Positions 1 through 7,413 are shown, numbered from the stretch's first letter. The stretch: DNA of 64,000 nt from Burkholderiaceae bacterium (GCA_026125795.1 JAHCKM010000002.1:372001-436000); one strand, 5' to 3'. Made by a program: numbers and translations. The notes: a model not told the origin generated them from the sequence alone.

Positions 1-1
1 C

Positions 2-298
2 GCATTCGGCGCATCGCGCGACGAGGGTGCGCCAAAGGATCGGGCAGAAATCTGGGCCATCTATGTCAAGGCCGAATCTTGGTCCACTGGAGCCGGCCGT
101 CTGTTGTGGCTCGAGGCACTGCGGCGCATCGGGGCCGAGGCGTACAAGTCGGTCAGTCTTTGGGTCATCGCGGGCAACCAGCGCGCGGTACGGTTCTATG
201 AACGTGCAGGCTTTGTTGTCGAGCCGGAGTCGCGCAAGTCCTTTGAGCTTGGTGGCACTACGCTGGAAGAACTACGCTATGTCCGGCACGCGGGCTAA
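2..298 (+). CDS. GNAT N-acetyltransferase, 5'-truncated by window edge
   Basis: The last 98 residues of a GNAT acetyltransferase, cut by the left edge. The C-terminal half of the fold is visible (LWVIAGNQRAVRFYERAGF, the usual beta-alpha region after the acetyl-CoA loop). It is clearly homologous to the complete cassette protein at 12885-13397, with the same GGTTLEE-RYVR tail, so the two cassettes are paralogous. The TAA stop lies inside the attC R'' box. The substrate is unknown. Confidence 0.85.
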   Translation, partial: AFGASRDEGAPKDRAEIWAIYVKAESWSTGAGRLLWLEALRRIGAEAYKSVSLWVIAGNQRAVRFYERAGFVVEPESRKSFELGGTTLEELRYVRHAG

Positions 299-370
299 CC
301 CTTCGTTGCACCCGAAGTGCTACAGCGGGCTTCGCCCGCTTCCGCCCTCGGGTGAACTCAAACGTTAGCC
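293..370 (+). repeat. attC site 1
   Basis: 78-bp attC; R'' GGCTAAC, R' GTTAGCC; apical stem GCGGGC-TTC-GCCCGC (family A). Closes the first GNAT cassette. Confidence 0.95.
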
Positions 371-602
371 CGAAGCCGGGAATGCAAGCCAGTGCTCCAC
401 CAACACGGCGCGTGAAGCACAGAGCTTCTTGCCAGGTCGAGCACGCGCCTAGCGCATTCGAAGCAACACCGAGCCTTACCACGGTTCCTGCGCTGCGCGA
501 CCGTCCGCGCCGTCGGCGGTTGCTCTTGAGCCACCGCGTCTGGCAGAGTCCGCCCATGCTTCGAAGCACCGAGCGGCCCGCCAAAAGTCCTGCCCGGCCT
601 CG
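371..602 (+). other. ORF-less cassette body (family shared with 22562-22794)
   Basis: About 232 bp between two attC sites without a convincing gene. Open frames exist on both strands but have biased composition, no ribosome site, and only stay open by running through attC. It aligns along its length with the cassette at 22562-22794. The best conserved part encodes, if read on the plus strand, LRDRP-x(7)-LSHR-WQSP, with several third-position differences, so a short peptide or a structured RNA are both possible. Confidence 0.5.
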
Positions 603-680
603 GGCTAACCCGTCGTTGCACCCGACGGCCTACGGCTGGCTTCGCCAGCCTCCGTCCGCGGGTGAACTCCAACGTTAGGC
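603..680 (+). repeat. attC site 2
   Basis: 78 bp; R'' GGCTAAC, R' GTTAGGC; apical stem GGCTGGC-TTC-GCCAGCC (family C) with the GTCG/CTCCAACG arm variant. Confidence 0.95.
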
Positions 681-711
681 GTCACCGAACGAGCAATGAG
701 GAGAGTCACCA

Positions 712-924
712 ATGGCTGGAATGCTGCAGATCATCACGTACCTGCTTGCCTTTTACCTTGTCGTCAAAGGCGTCGAGATTCTCCAAATTGGCCTTGCATC
801 CAATCGGGAGAAGCGCATTGGTGTCATCGTCATTGGTGTAGTCACTTTGCTTCTTTGCATTGGTGCCGCCTTTGTCTTCACCACAATGCAGGATCAGCAA
901 GCCCGTTCAATAAGCTCAAGGTAG
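712..924 (+). CDS. Small two-TM membrane protein
   Basis: 70 residues with two hydrophobic helices (about 5-24 and 36-56) and a short polar tail. ATG follows a clear GAGGAG ribosome site at 699-704. It is the only gene of its cassette, and 92 bases of untranslated sequence separate its stop from the next attC, unlike most neighbours. No family recognised. Confidence 0.75.
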   Translation: MAGMLQIITYLLAFYLVVKGVEILQIGLASNREKRIGVIVIGVVTLLLCIGAAFVFTTMQDQQARSISSR

Positions 925-1016
925 CTACGGCCTGTTCTCGGCTCATTCAGCTGACGCCTGTTCAACCTGGACCGTGTACTTGAAAGGCATCCACGCCATG
1001 GCAGGCGCGCTGTGAC

Positions 1017-1094
1017 GCCTAACCCTTCGTTGCACCCGAATCGCTACAGCGGGCTTCGCCCGCTTCCGCCCTCGGGTGAACTCAAACGTTAGAC
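1017..1094 (+). repeat. attC site 3
   Basis: 78 bp; R'' GCCTAAC preceded by GTGAC that matches the start of the same cassette (GTTAGGCGTCAC); R' GTTAGAC; family A. Confidence 0.95.
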
Positions 1095-1408
1095 CGAATG
1101 GCCCTTCCACTGGCCAACGCTCAGCAAGGCCGCACTGCTCGCTGTCGGCGCTTGGCACCGAGCACGTCCACCAACGCGCGGGGCTACATCCCAGGGCGTC
1201 TTCTCGGAGCGCTGAAGAGCGCGCTTGCCGCGGGCCTGTCCGGCGGCCTTCTTGGTTTGCCGCGGTCTGCGCAGAGTGGCAGCATCGGCGGCATGCGAGC
1301 ATCGCCAATGCGGGCCATTCGGCCTAACGTGGGCCTCGGGACCGCAGGCTCAGTTTTGCGTGGCGTTTGGTTTGGGCGGCCGCTGTCGTGGTGTTCGCGG
1401 CCCACACG
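1095..1408 (+). other. Fused ORF-less cassettes with an attC deletion scar
   Basis: No supported gene. The left end (GTTAGACCGAATGGCCC from 1088) is complementary at 16 of 17 positions to 1311-1327, which ends in GGCCTAAC. That is the expected right end of this cassette, yet the attC hairpin after it is missing and unrelated sequence continues to the next attC. Two ORF-less cassettes therefore appear fused. Confidence 0.6.
1311..1335 (+). repeat. attC scar: R'' retained, hairpin deleted
   Basis: GGCCTAAC followed directly by GTGGGCC. The R'' box complements its own cassette start at 1088. The rest of the attC is gone, leaving a junction that could be R'' joined to a damaged R' (GT-GGGCC). 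Confidence 0.6.
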
Positions 1409-1486
1409 GCCTAACCCGTCGTTGGACCCGAATTGCTACAGCTGGCTTCGCCAGCCTCCGCAATCGGGTCAACTCCAACGTTAGCC
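1409..1486 (+). repeat. attC site 4
   Basis: 78 bp; R'' GCCTAAC, R' GTTAGCC; family C apical stem with GTCG/CTCCAACG arm variant; one base differs in the left arm (GTTGGACCC). Confidence 0.93.
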
Positions 1487-1499
1487 GGCGCATCCCGCG

Positions 1500-1889
1500 A
1501 TGGAGCTGCTTTTCTACGTTTTCGGGCCCATAGCTGTGCTTGGTGCCATCGCAGTTGCCATGGTCCCGTTCATCGTGGCTGGTGCTGCGCTTGCGACCGG
1601 TCGACCCATTGCGGCAGCGCTCGTCACTGCTTCCGCAGCTGGCTTTCTTGCGATCATGGTTCCTGTGGAGGTTGAGCAGTCTGGCAAGAGCGTCTTCTGG
1701 CCATGGCCACTCGCGATCGCGGTATTCCTCGGACGCGTCAGCTACTCAAACTGGGCTCAGGTCTATCAGTGGCTGCTCGTTGGCGGAGCCGCCGCTCTGG
1801 TTCTCGGCTTCGTAGGAGCGTTCATCGCAACGCGTGTGTTTGGAGTTGGGCGGTCATCGGCCAACAAGTCATCCCTTAGGCAGCGGTAG
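1500..1889 (+). CDS. Four-TM membrane protein
   Basis: 129 residues with about four hydrophobic segments (residues 5-30, 37-54, 66-85, 91-113) and a basic, Ser-rich tail. ATG lies 13 bases after the R' core with no clear ribosome site. It has small-residue-rich helices but no recognised family motif. Sole gene of its cassette. Confidence 0.75.
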   Translation: MELLFYVFGPIAVLGAIAVAMVPFIVAGAALATGRPIAAALVTASAAGFLAIMVPVEVEQSGKSVFWPWPLAIAVFLGRVSYSNWAQVYQWLLVGGAAALVLGFVGAFIATRVFGVGRSSANKSSLRQR

Positions 1890-1899
1890 TGCGCGCGCC

Positions 1900-1977
1900 G
1901 GCTAACCCTTCGTTGCACCCGAAGTGCTACAGCGGGCTTCGCCCGCTTCCGCACTCGGGTGAACTCAAACGTTAGGC
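1900..1977 (+). repeat. attC site 5
   Basis: 78 bp; R'' GGCTAAC, R' GTTAGGC; family A. The preceding GCGCC pairs with its own cassette start (GTTAGCCGGCGC). Confidence 0.95.
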
Positions 1978-1982
1978 CCCAC

Positions 1983-2528
1983 ATGAACCGCCGCGTCCTT
2001 CTTGCTGTTCTTGCAGCGTCGCTACCTACTGCTAGCATTCCGGCAGCGAGTAGCAGCATGACGCCAGAAGAGTTTGCCTCCATCGGTGCGGGCATATTCG
2101 AGTTCCCCATCGCGGGAAGCTTCGTCATCTCCAGCGGTGGAGGCGCCACGATCCTTGAGACCCCCGATGAATCCCGTCGCTACTACGTAGGCGCCTTCAG
2201 CAATGTCTCTGCGAGTCGCAGCGCCGAGTCGGGTGCCCAAGTTGCAAAGCTTGAGCAAGTCATAAGGGCATCTTGGGAGAACTTCGCCTCGTCCGAAAGA
2301 GGTACGGTCCGCGTTCCATTCAGCCGCGCGAGCGCAGGTGCACTGACCGTGTTCTTCATGGCAACCGAATTCACGCATAGCGGCCAGGTCCAGTACTACG
2401 TCCAGTACGCAGTAACCAACGGCCCCAGGTTCAGCACCATCTTTGCCGAGGGCCTTGGCCCAGCGCGGCCGGTGCATGACGAACTGCTTCCGCTCATACT
2501 GCGTGTCAAGGTCACAGGTGGGGCCTAA
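1983..2528 (+). CDS. Exported protein of unknown function
   Basis: 181 residues. A typical signal peptide (MNRR, hydrophobic core, cleavage likely near SIPAASS, residues 18-24) predicts export to the periplasm. The rest is soluble, alternating beta/alpha, with no Cys pairs or recognised catalytic motif. ATG is six bases after the R' core; the frame is also open back to a GTG in the attC, but the signal peptide supports the ATG. Stop TAA is in R''. Confidence 0.75.
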   Translation: MNRRVLLAVLAASLPTASIPAASSSMTPEEFASIGAGIFEFPIAGSFVISSGGGATILETPDESRRYYVGAFSNVSASRSAESGAQVAKLEQVIRASWENFASSERGTVRVPFSRASAGALTVFFMATEFTHSGQVQYYVQYAVTNGPRFSTIFAEGLGPARPVHDELLPLILRVKVTGGA

Positions 2529-2600
2529 CCCTTCGTTGCACCCGACCTGCTACAGCGGGCTTCGCCCGCTTCCGCAGGCGGGTGAACTCAAACGTTAGCC
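2523..2600 (+). repeat. attC site 6
   Basis: 78 bp; R'' GCCTAAC, R' GTTAGCC; family A with CCTGC/GCAGG upper stem. Confidence 0.95.
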
Positions 2601-2617
2601 CGCATGGAGGTGCCGCG

Positions 2618-3025
2618 ATGGTCTTCCGTTCGAAAGTCGATGCTTGGCTTGTCCTCGTTCTCGTAGCTGCCGCAGTCGTTGCTTTGGCTGCGGCTGGCGC
2701 AGCCTTTCGGCAAACCTCTGGCATGGCACTGCTCGCGCCTGTCGCCGTTGTCGCGATCGGCGCGGCCCTTCCTATCTGGATCCTCGTGTCCACGGCCTAT
2801 GTGGTCGAGAGCCGCACATTGCACATACGCAGCGGACCGTTCTCCTGGCGAATCCCTGTGTCGTCCATCACGAGCATCAAGCCCAGCCGCTCACCCATTT
2901 CAAGTCCTACTCTCTCGCTCAAGCGTCTGCGCGTGGAGTACGGAACGGGCAAGTCCATACTGGTATCGCCCGCTGATCAACAGGCGTTCATGCATGCGAT
3001 TGAAGGCGCGAAGAATGCGGGCTAA
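2618..3025 (+). CDS. Membrane protein with bacterial PH-like domain
   Basis: 135 residues: two N-terminal helices (about 9-32 and 40-62), then a cytosolic domain (about 65-130) with the pattern V-E-x-RTLHI-x-SGPFSWRIP-x-SSI-x-SIKPSRSP typical of bacterial PH-like domains found behind paired TM helices. ATG has a GGAGG seven bases upstream. The stop is the TAA of R''. Such proteins are membrane-associated but their ligands are mostly unknown. Confidence 0.75.
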   Translation: MVFRSKVDAWLVLVLVAAAVVALAAAGAAFRQTSGMALLAPVAVVAIGAALPIWILVSTAYVVESRTLHIRSGPFSWRIPVSSITSIKPSRSPISSPTLSLKRLRVEYGTGKSILVSPADQQAFMHAIEGAKNAG

Positions 3026-3097
3026 CCCTTCGCTGCACCCGAATCGCTACAGCGGGCTTCGCCCGCTTCCGCGATCGGGTGAGCTCAAACGTTAGGC
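3020..3097 (+). repeat. attC site 7
   Basis: 78 bp; R'' GGCTAAC, R' GTTAGGC; family A apex with the GCTGC/GAGCTC arm pairing instead of GTTGC/GAACTC. Confidence 0.95.
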
Positions 3098-3103
3098 AGC
3101 ACG

Positions 3104-3559
3104 GTGAAGATCCGCCGCTACACCAACGACGACTGGGTCCGGATCTGCCAAATCCATGATCTGGCTCGTAGAGATGAACTATTGTCCGCGGGACTCGCGG
3201 ATGCGTTCTTAACTATGGAGGAGACAGCCGAGAACGAAGGCTTCCACGACTACGATGTTTTGGTCGCAGAGGTGGATGGAGTCGTTCAAGGCTTTGCAGC
3301 GTACAGTGATGTTGAGCTTGCCTGGCTATATGTGGATCCGCGCTGTTATCGAATGGGTCTTGGCTTGTCCCTTGTCAAAGCATCGCTTCGTGCAACTGGT
3401 GTCCCGCTTTCGGTCGAAGTCCTCGACGGCAATGAAAGGGCACTTGCCTTGTATAAGAAGGCCGGTTTTGGTGTGGTTGGGCAAGCCAACGGGAGAATGC
3501 CGGGCAACGAGCGGTTTGCTGTCTCGGTAACAGAGCTGCGGTACAACGGTGCTGCCTAA
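3104..3559 (+). CDS. GNAT N-acetyltransferase (copy 1 of duplicated cassette)
   Basis: 151-residue complete GNAT protein. Visible features are beta4 (LAWLYVDPRCYRMGLG, the acetyl-CoA pyrophosphate loop RMGLGLSL at about residues 86-93) and the C-terminal NERALALYKKAGF block. GTG start seven bases after R'. A near-identical copy occupies 19192-19647 with the same start context and end. Likely acetylates a small molecule or peptide amine; substrate unknown. Confidence 0.9.
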   Translation: MKIRRYTNDDWVRICQIHDLARRDELLSAGLADAFLTMEETAENEGFHDYDVLVAEVDGVVQGFAAYSDVELAWLYVDPRCYRMGLGLSLVKASLRATGVPLSVEVLDGNERALALYKKAGFGVVGQANGRMPGNERFAVSVTELRYNGAA

Positions 3560-3631
3560 CCCTTCGTTGCACCCGACCTGCTACGGCTGGCTTCGCCAGC
3601 CTACGCAGGCGGGTGAACTCAAACGTTAGGC
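3554..3631 (+). repeat. attC site 8
   Basis: 78 bp; R'' GCCTAAC, R' GTTAGGC; family C apex but with GTTGC/GAACTC arms. The 12 bp before and in R'' mirror the cassette start GTTAGGCAGCAC. Confidence 0.95.
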
Positions 3632-3639
3632 GGTTAACT

Positions 3640-3903
3640 GTGATTGACGACCCCATCACTTCAGAGACCACAGAAGACCAACTGACGCCTCGCGAGGTGA
3701 AAGTCTACGGAGTCATTCACGGCGTAGCGGTAGTGCTTATGGTGTGCGGTTTTCTCTGGTATCTCGTGTTCAACATGGCGCCCGCAGGCCTTCTTCATGC
3801 CATCGCCTTCACTGCAATCACGGGAGTCATCATCGTGTTCGGGGTAGCGCTACGCAACAAGGTGCGCGTGATCCACGGTATTCGGTGGTTGCGGGGCCCA
3901 TGA
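3640..3903 (+). CDS. Small two-TM membrane protein
   Basis: 87 residues from GTG 3640: a polar head with acidic residues, then two hydrophobic helices (about 28-48 and 52-72) and a basic tail (RNKVRVIHGIRWLRG). The frame is open back to a GTG in the upstream attC at 3613, so the exact start is uncertain. No ribosome site is evident. No family recognised. Confidence 0.65.
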   Translation: MIDDPITSETTEDQLTPREVKVYGVIHGVAVVLMVCGFLWYLVFNMAPAGLLHAIAFTAITGVIIVFGVALRNKVRVIHGIRWLRGP

Positions 3904-3919
3904 GGACGTTGCGGCAACC

Positions 3920-3997
3920 GCCTAACCCGTCGTTGCACCCGACCTGCTACAGGCGGCTTCGCCGCCTTCCGCAGGCGGGTGAACTCCAACGTTAGGC
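3920..3997 (+). repeat. attC site 9
   Basis: 78 bp; R'' GCCTAAC, R' GTTAGGC; apical stem GGCGGC-TTC-GCCGCC (family D) with GTCG/CTCCAACG arms. Confidence 0.95.
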
Positions 3998-4460
3998 CGC
4001 TCGTTGCCGCGAAGTCGCGGGCTGTCCCGAGTTCCCTTTATCATTGCGGCGGGCGATCCGTCCTTGACCAACTTGTCGCGCAAACGGCGGGAGTCAACGG
4101 CGGACGCCGCCCCGGTGCGGTGGCAACCACGCCGTAAGGCGGTCAATTTGGGCTTGGCGATCTCGTGTTTGCGCACAAGGCATTCCCCTCGTTCAGAGTA
4201 GCCGCCAAAGCACGGCCACCTATTCCTGGCGGTCGCGCAGCGCTGCTGCGACTGCACGTTTCTGGTGTACTCCATGAAAGTGCAAATTGCAGTCCAAGCG
4301 GGGCGTTGGTTGAGGTTGTCGATCTCGGTAGCAATACCGGCTTCGTTGGCCTTGGCGCTTGTCCTGGCATTGGTGTAGTTGACGGCGGGCGGTTGCAGAA
4401 CCGCCCGCCCCAGCTGCAAAGCACCTCACTCCACCAAGCTTGCACGCCGGCTCGTCCGCG
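3998..4460 (+). other. Cassette body with no convincing gene
   Basis: 463 bp between two intact attC sites. Several open frames overlap on both strands, but none has a ribosome site plus plausible protein composition, and the longest (minus strand) runs into attC. Both ends carry the expected mutual complementarity, so the cassette itself is intact. Possibly a decayed gene or an RNA-coding cassette. Confidence 0.5.
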
Positions 4461-4538
4461 GCCTAACCCTTCGTTGCACCCGACGGCCTACAGCGGGCTT
4501 CGCCCGCTTCCGTCCGCGGGTGAACTCAAACGTTAGGC
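4461..4538 (+). repeat. attC site 10
   Basis: 78 bp; R'' GCCTAAC, R' GTTAGGC; family A. Confidence 0.95.
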
Positions 4539-4543
4539 GTCAC

Positions 4544-4978
4544 ATGTCAGAAACGTGGTACTGCCCATCGTGTCGGCGCCAGTTGCTGGACGGTGCGTCA
4601 TCCATGGAGTGTCCGAATTGCGGCGCAGACTTCGGTCCTCAAGCAGCTTGGGGGCCAGTGCAGAACGCACTGGGTCAATTCACGCCAAGGCCTCAAGCCG
4701 TGGTCGATGAGCCTCCGTCAATTGCCGGCGGCCTTGCGTTGGTCATCGCCAGACTCTTCATCGGCATTCCCATTTGGTTCGTCATTGCCATCCTCACCCT
4801 GCTTTCTGCTGTGCCATATGGCGGCGGCAGCCAAGGCATGTTTGCGTTTGCTGGTTTTGCAGCGGTATTCATCGTGCTATGGGCATGCATTCCCGTGCTA
4901 GAGGCGCTGCAGTATGTCGTCAAGCAACGTTTGAGCGCGAGATCATCATCGCCGGGTACAAAGAAGCGTGACGCCTAA
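4544..4978 (+). CDS. Zinc-ribbon membrane protein
   Basis: 144 residues. The N-terminal zinc ribbon has two CxxC knuckles (WYCPSCRRQ and MECPNCGAD, Cys at about 6, 9, 21, 24), followed by a Pro-rich linker and two TM helices (about 66-90 and 100-124), ending in a basic tail. ATG is five bases after R'; the complementary repeat of this cassette ends at the base before ATG. The stop is in R''. The role of the ribbon is unknown. Confidence 0.75.
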   Translation: MSETWYCPSCRRQLLDGASSMECPNCGADFGPQAAWGPVQNALGQFTPRPQAVVDEPPSIAGGLALVIARLFIGIPIWFVIAILTLLSAVPYGGGSQGMFAFAGFAAVFIVLWACIPVLEALQYVVKQRLSARSSSPGTKKRDA

Positions 4979-5050
4979 CCCTTCGTTGCACCCGAAGTGC
5001 TACAGCGGGCTTCGCCCGCTTGCGCACTCGGGTGAACTCAAACGTTAGAC
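4973..5050 (+). repeat. attC site 11
   Basis: 78 bp; R'' GCCTAAC, R' GTTAGAC; family A. Confidence 0.95.
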
Positions 5051-5055
5051 CCCCC

Positions 5056-5406
5056 ATGGACATTCGAGTCCGTCAATGGGAGAAGCTCAAGTACCTCGAC
5101 AGCGAGAAGATCTTGCGAGGTCTACGGAAGATTCAGGAAGCCAATCCCCTGCACGAGCTTCCATACCATGTCGCATCACTTCGCCGGCGGGATCTGTGGA
5201 CCTATGCGGAAGGGCGGCAAGCTGCCTTGTTCTGCTACGCACTGTCGAGGTTCGACGGCATTCCCGTTTCCTTTGCGCAGGTTGAAGCCAGTGACTACGA
5301 CATCATTGCTCGCTATGTGCGAGACGAGGTTGCTCACTACGTCCCGGTCCAGCTGAAAGGAACTCGTGCCCGACCAAGTCAACCCATACGCCGACCTCCA
5401 AACTGA
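5056..5406 (+). CDS. Hypothetical protein, probable N-terminal part of a frameshifted gene
   Basis: 116 residues, soluble, alpha-helical, with PYHVASLRRRDLWTYAEGRQ near the middle. ATG five bases after R'. After about residue 102 (VPVQLK) the reading frame looks wrong: reading AAA at 5356-5358 as AA would continue as QLKELVPDQVNPYADL, joining smoothly to the next ORF. I infer a one-base insertion that splits one gene of about 190 codons. A programmed frameshift or a coupled pair remain possible. Confidence 0.6.
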   Translation: MDIRVRQWEKLKYLDSEKILRGLRKIQEANPLHELPYHVASLRRRDLWTYAEGRQAALFCYALSRFDGIPVSFAQVEASDYDIIARYVRDEVAHYVPVQLKGTRARPSQPIRRPPN

Positions 5407-5629
5407 GCTGGACAAGATTGCCAAGTACGTGGACTCCCGTGATCTTGCTGTGGCGTTCCATCTGAACACGACACGACGCATCGAGTTCTCTAACCTACGC
5501 ATGCCTGTGGGCAAGGTCGGCGAGTTGTGGTTCTACGGAGCCACATCCCAAGACCAGCACTGGGTTCTCGTCGGCAACATGCTGTCTACCAAGAGGTATG
5601 CACTTGAGTTTAGGCATCCGGGGGTCTAA
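5366..5629 (+). CDS. Hypothetical protein, probable C-terminal part of the same split gene
   Basis: 87 residues from GTG 5366, overlapping the previous ORF by 41 bases in the next frame. It contains DLQTELDKIAKYVDSRDLAVAFHL and a Trp-rich beta segment (GELWFYGATSQDQHWVLVGN). AAAGGA at 5356-5361 could act as a ribosome site for a separate start, which would make the pair translationally coupled. TAA lies in R''. No family recognised. Confidence 0.6.
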   Translation: MPDQVNPYADLQTELDKIAKYVDSRDLAVAFHLNTTRRIEFSNLRMPVGKVGELWFYGATSQDQHWVLVGNMLSTKRYALEFRHPGV

Positions 5630-5701
5630 CCCTTCGCTGCACCCGAAGTGCAACAGCCGGCTTCGCCGTCTGTCGCACTCGGGTGAGCTCAAACGTTAGG
5701 C
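5624..5701 (+). repeat. attC site 12
   Basis: 78 bp; R'' GTCTAAC, R' GTTAGGC; family B-like apex with mismatches (CCGGC/GCCGTC) and GCTGC/GAGCTC arms. R'' covaries with its cassette start GTTAGAC. Confidence 0.93.
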
Positions 5702-5727
5702 CGCACGCAACATCGGGAGCCGCTCAG

Positions 5728-6141
5728 GTGCCAATGGAGAAATCGGTCGCCGCAGAAAATCCTGACGCCTATGTTGCCTCGCTCAGCAGTTGGCAGAGGC
5801 AGTATGTGGAAGCCCTGCGATCAGCTGTTGTCAGCACTGCTTCTCTGCAAGAGGTCGTCAAATGGGGTCACCTGGTCTACTTCTCGAACGGTCCGGTTCT
5901 TCTCATCCGGGCTGAGCAACGGCGCGTGCTCTTCGGGTTCTGGCGAGGCAAGAGCCTGCGTAGCATTGAGCCTCGTCTGAAGCCTGGCGGCAAATACGAG
6001 ATGGCCACACTCGTGCTCCTTGAGCAAACGCCACTGGAACGCTCAACGGTACTTGAGCTGGTCCGTGAGGCGGTAGCGCTCAACGCATCCCGTGGTGACC
6101 CCACGAAACTCAATGCTGGGAGCGTCGCCCGTGCGGCCTAA
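5728..6141 (+). CDS. DUF1801 (YdhG-like) protein
   Basis: 137 residues with the DUF1801 pattern: an N-terminal helix (Y-V-A-S-L-S-S-W-Q-R), the VVKWGHLVYFSNGPVLLIRAEQRRVLFGFWRGKSL block, and a helical C-terminus. The fold resembles frataxin-like domains; no enzyme activity is known. GTG 5728 is preferred (GGGAG at 5715-5719, 8 bases away); ATG 5734 is the alternative. Two further DUF1801 genes lie on the chromosomal side at 44244-45088. Confidence 0.8.
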   Translation: MPMEKSVAAENPDAYVASLSSWQRQYVEALRSAVVSTASLQEVVKWGHLVYFSNGPVLLIRAEQRRVLFGFWRGKSLRSIEPRLKPGGKYEMATLVLLEQTPLERSTVLELVREAVALNASRGDPTKLNAGSVARAA

Positions 6142-6213
6142 CCCTTCGTTGCACCCGAAGTGCTACAGCGGGCTTCGCCCGCTTGCGCACTCGGGTGAAC
6201 TCAAACGTTAGGT
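6136..6213 (+). repeat. attC site 13
   Basis: 78 bp; R'' GCCTAAC, R' GTTAGGT (the only GGT variant, matched by ACCTAAC at the other end of the next cassette); family A. Confidence 0.95.
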
Positions 6214-6276
6214 TGCTCGCGCACTCCGATGGTCTAATGGTGGCGGGCAAGGTCCGTTTTGGAGGCGAACCCGTTC

Positions 6277-6341
6277 CCCGGAGCTAGCGTTTCTCTGTCG
6301 AGGGTTTGGACACCATCGCAGGTTCGCTCGCTAGCTCCGGG
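6277..6341. terminator. 13-bp perfect inverted repeat, possible terminator or structured RNA
   Basis: CCCGGAGCTAGCG at 6277-6289 and its exact complement at 6329-6341, separated by 39 bases. It lies just beyond the stop of the convergent minus-strand gene (6353), so it could end that transcript. There is no T-tract, so a role as a structured RNA or protein site is equally possible. Confidence 0.4.
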
Positions 6342-6352
6342 TAGCCCATAAC

Positions 6353-6928
6353 CTATCTCTTCTCGGTCGCTAGCGAGTCGAGGAATGCCGCAAGCCGTTT
6401 CGCTTCGTCCTTCGTGAGGTCGCGCGGCACAACCACTTGCGCTAGAAAGTTCGGTCGGAGTGGGAAGGGAAGGGCAAGGCTGGTGTCAGTCGCGACCACT
6501 CGCGCCACACCTGGCATTGCAGTGTGCTCCGCCACTGGAGCCACTTCGCTGGCTGCACTACCGCTGCTCTTTGCCGGGCGCTCAGCGGGTCGCCGAGCAC
6601 TTCCCTTTGCGGCCTTGCCGTTGCTCGCCTTGGTAGGCGGCTTGTAGCCTGTAGGGTCAGTTAGCGTGCCCACGAACCCCGCAATCGCAGCCTTCACGCG
6701 ACTCTCATAGACACGGAGCGATTCACCCGCCAAGTCGTTGGGATGCCGGTTGTTGTACCGAACGATCTCCGCGGACACATCCACCTTTCGAACGTCGTCC
6801 TCCAACCCCACTTGCTCCAAAATCCGCCGGCACGCAGCCCGCATGCCAGCGCCCGTGTTCTTGTTAACTCGCCCCTTCTCAATCGCCTTGTCCAGGTACT
6901 CGAGCAGCGCTTTCTTGGAGAAGTCCAT
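6353..6928 (-). CDS. Hypothetical protein encoded on the opposite strand of its cassette
   Basis: 191 residues, soluble. A helical N-terminal domain (about 1-95) somewhat resembles SAM-like core-binding domains, followed by a low-complexity linker rich in Ala, Lys, Pro and Ser, and a C-terminal motif SLALPFPLRPNFLAQVVVPRDLT-x-DEA-RLAAFL. Transcribed against the array, so it needs its own promoter, probably in 6930-7020, a comparatively A+T-rich stretch. Function unknown. Confidence 0.7.
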   Translation of the reverse strand: MDFSKKALLEYLDKAIEKGRVNKNTGAGMRAACRRILEQVGLEDDVRKVDVSAEIVRYNNRHPNDLAGESLRVYESRVKAAIAGFVGTLTDPTGYKPPTKASNGKAAKGSARRPAERPAKSSGSAASEVAPVAEHTAMPGVARVVATDTSLALPFPLRPNFLAQVVVPRDLTKDEAKRLAAFLDSLATEKR

Positions 6929-7025
6929 ACCATACCCGTCATCACTCAGTTGGTGTGATAATCACACGGACCGGCACGTCTGTCAAGTGCTGTGTAAAAG
7001 TAATTGCTAGCCAGATGACCAAGCA

Positions 7026-7103
7026 ACCTAACCCGTCGTTGCACCCGACGTGCTACGGCTGGCTTCGCCAGCCTCCGCCCGCGGGTGAACTCCAACGTTA
7101 GGC
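7026..7103 (+). repeat. attC site 14
   Basis: 78 bp; R'' ACCTAAC complementing its cassette start GTTAGGT; R' GTTAGGC; family C with GTCG/CTCCAACG arms. Confidence 0.95.
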
Positions 7104-7125
7104 CGCACAACTCTTGGGTGGTGTC

Positions 7126-7413
7126 GTGGCGCCGAGATCAAAGTTCCGCATCCTTTTGTTGCTAGTCGTTGTTCTGGGGCTCGTTCTCATCATCGCGATC
7201 ACGAAGACCCAAAGCGAAGTCCTAGTCTGGGTACTCTTCGGTTGGTTGGTAGTGGGGTCTTACATGCTTCACCGCATACGTTGTCCGCGCTGCGGTACTT
7301 CAGTCGGCTATCAAGGCTCGCTAGGTCGCCTGCCAATCTACGCGGGGCTCGCGCGGCGTACCTGCGCAAGCTGCGGTTGTGATCTGACGGTTCCGCATGA
7401 CCCTGCTGCCTAA
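7126..7413 (+). CDS. Two-TM protein with C-terminal zinc ribbon
   Basis: 95 residues from GTG 7126: two adjacent hydrophobic helices, then CPRCGTSVGYQ and CASCGC, two cysteine knuckles that would form a zinc ribbon in the cytosol. TTG 7114 is an alternative start. TAA lies in R''. It is the reverse arrangement of the ribbon-first protein at 4544-4978. Function unknown. Confidence 0.7.
   Translation: MAPRSKFRILLLLVVVLGLVLIIAITKTQSEVLVWVLFGWLVVGSYMLHRIRCPRCGTSVGYQGSLGRLPIYAGLARRTCASCGCDLTVPHDPAA

Noticed and set aside
6221-6285. tRNA-like stretch (CTCCG...TGGTCTAATGGTGG...CGGAG)
   Set aside because: It has an acceptor-like pair and a D-loop-like sequence, but no proper anticodon or T arm can be drawn.
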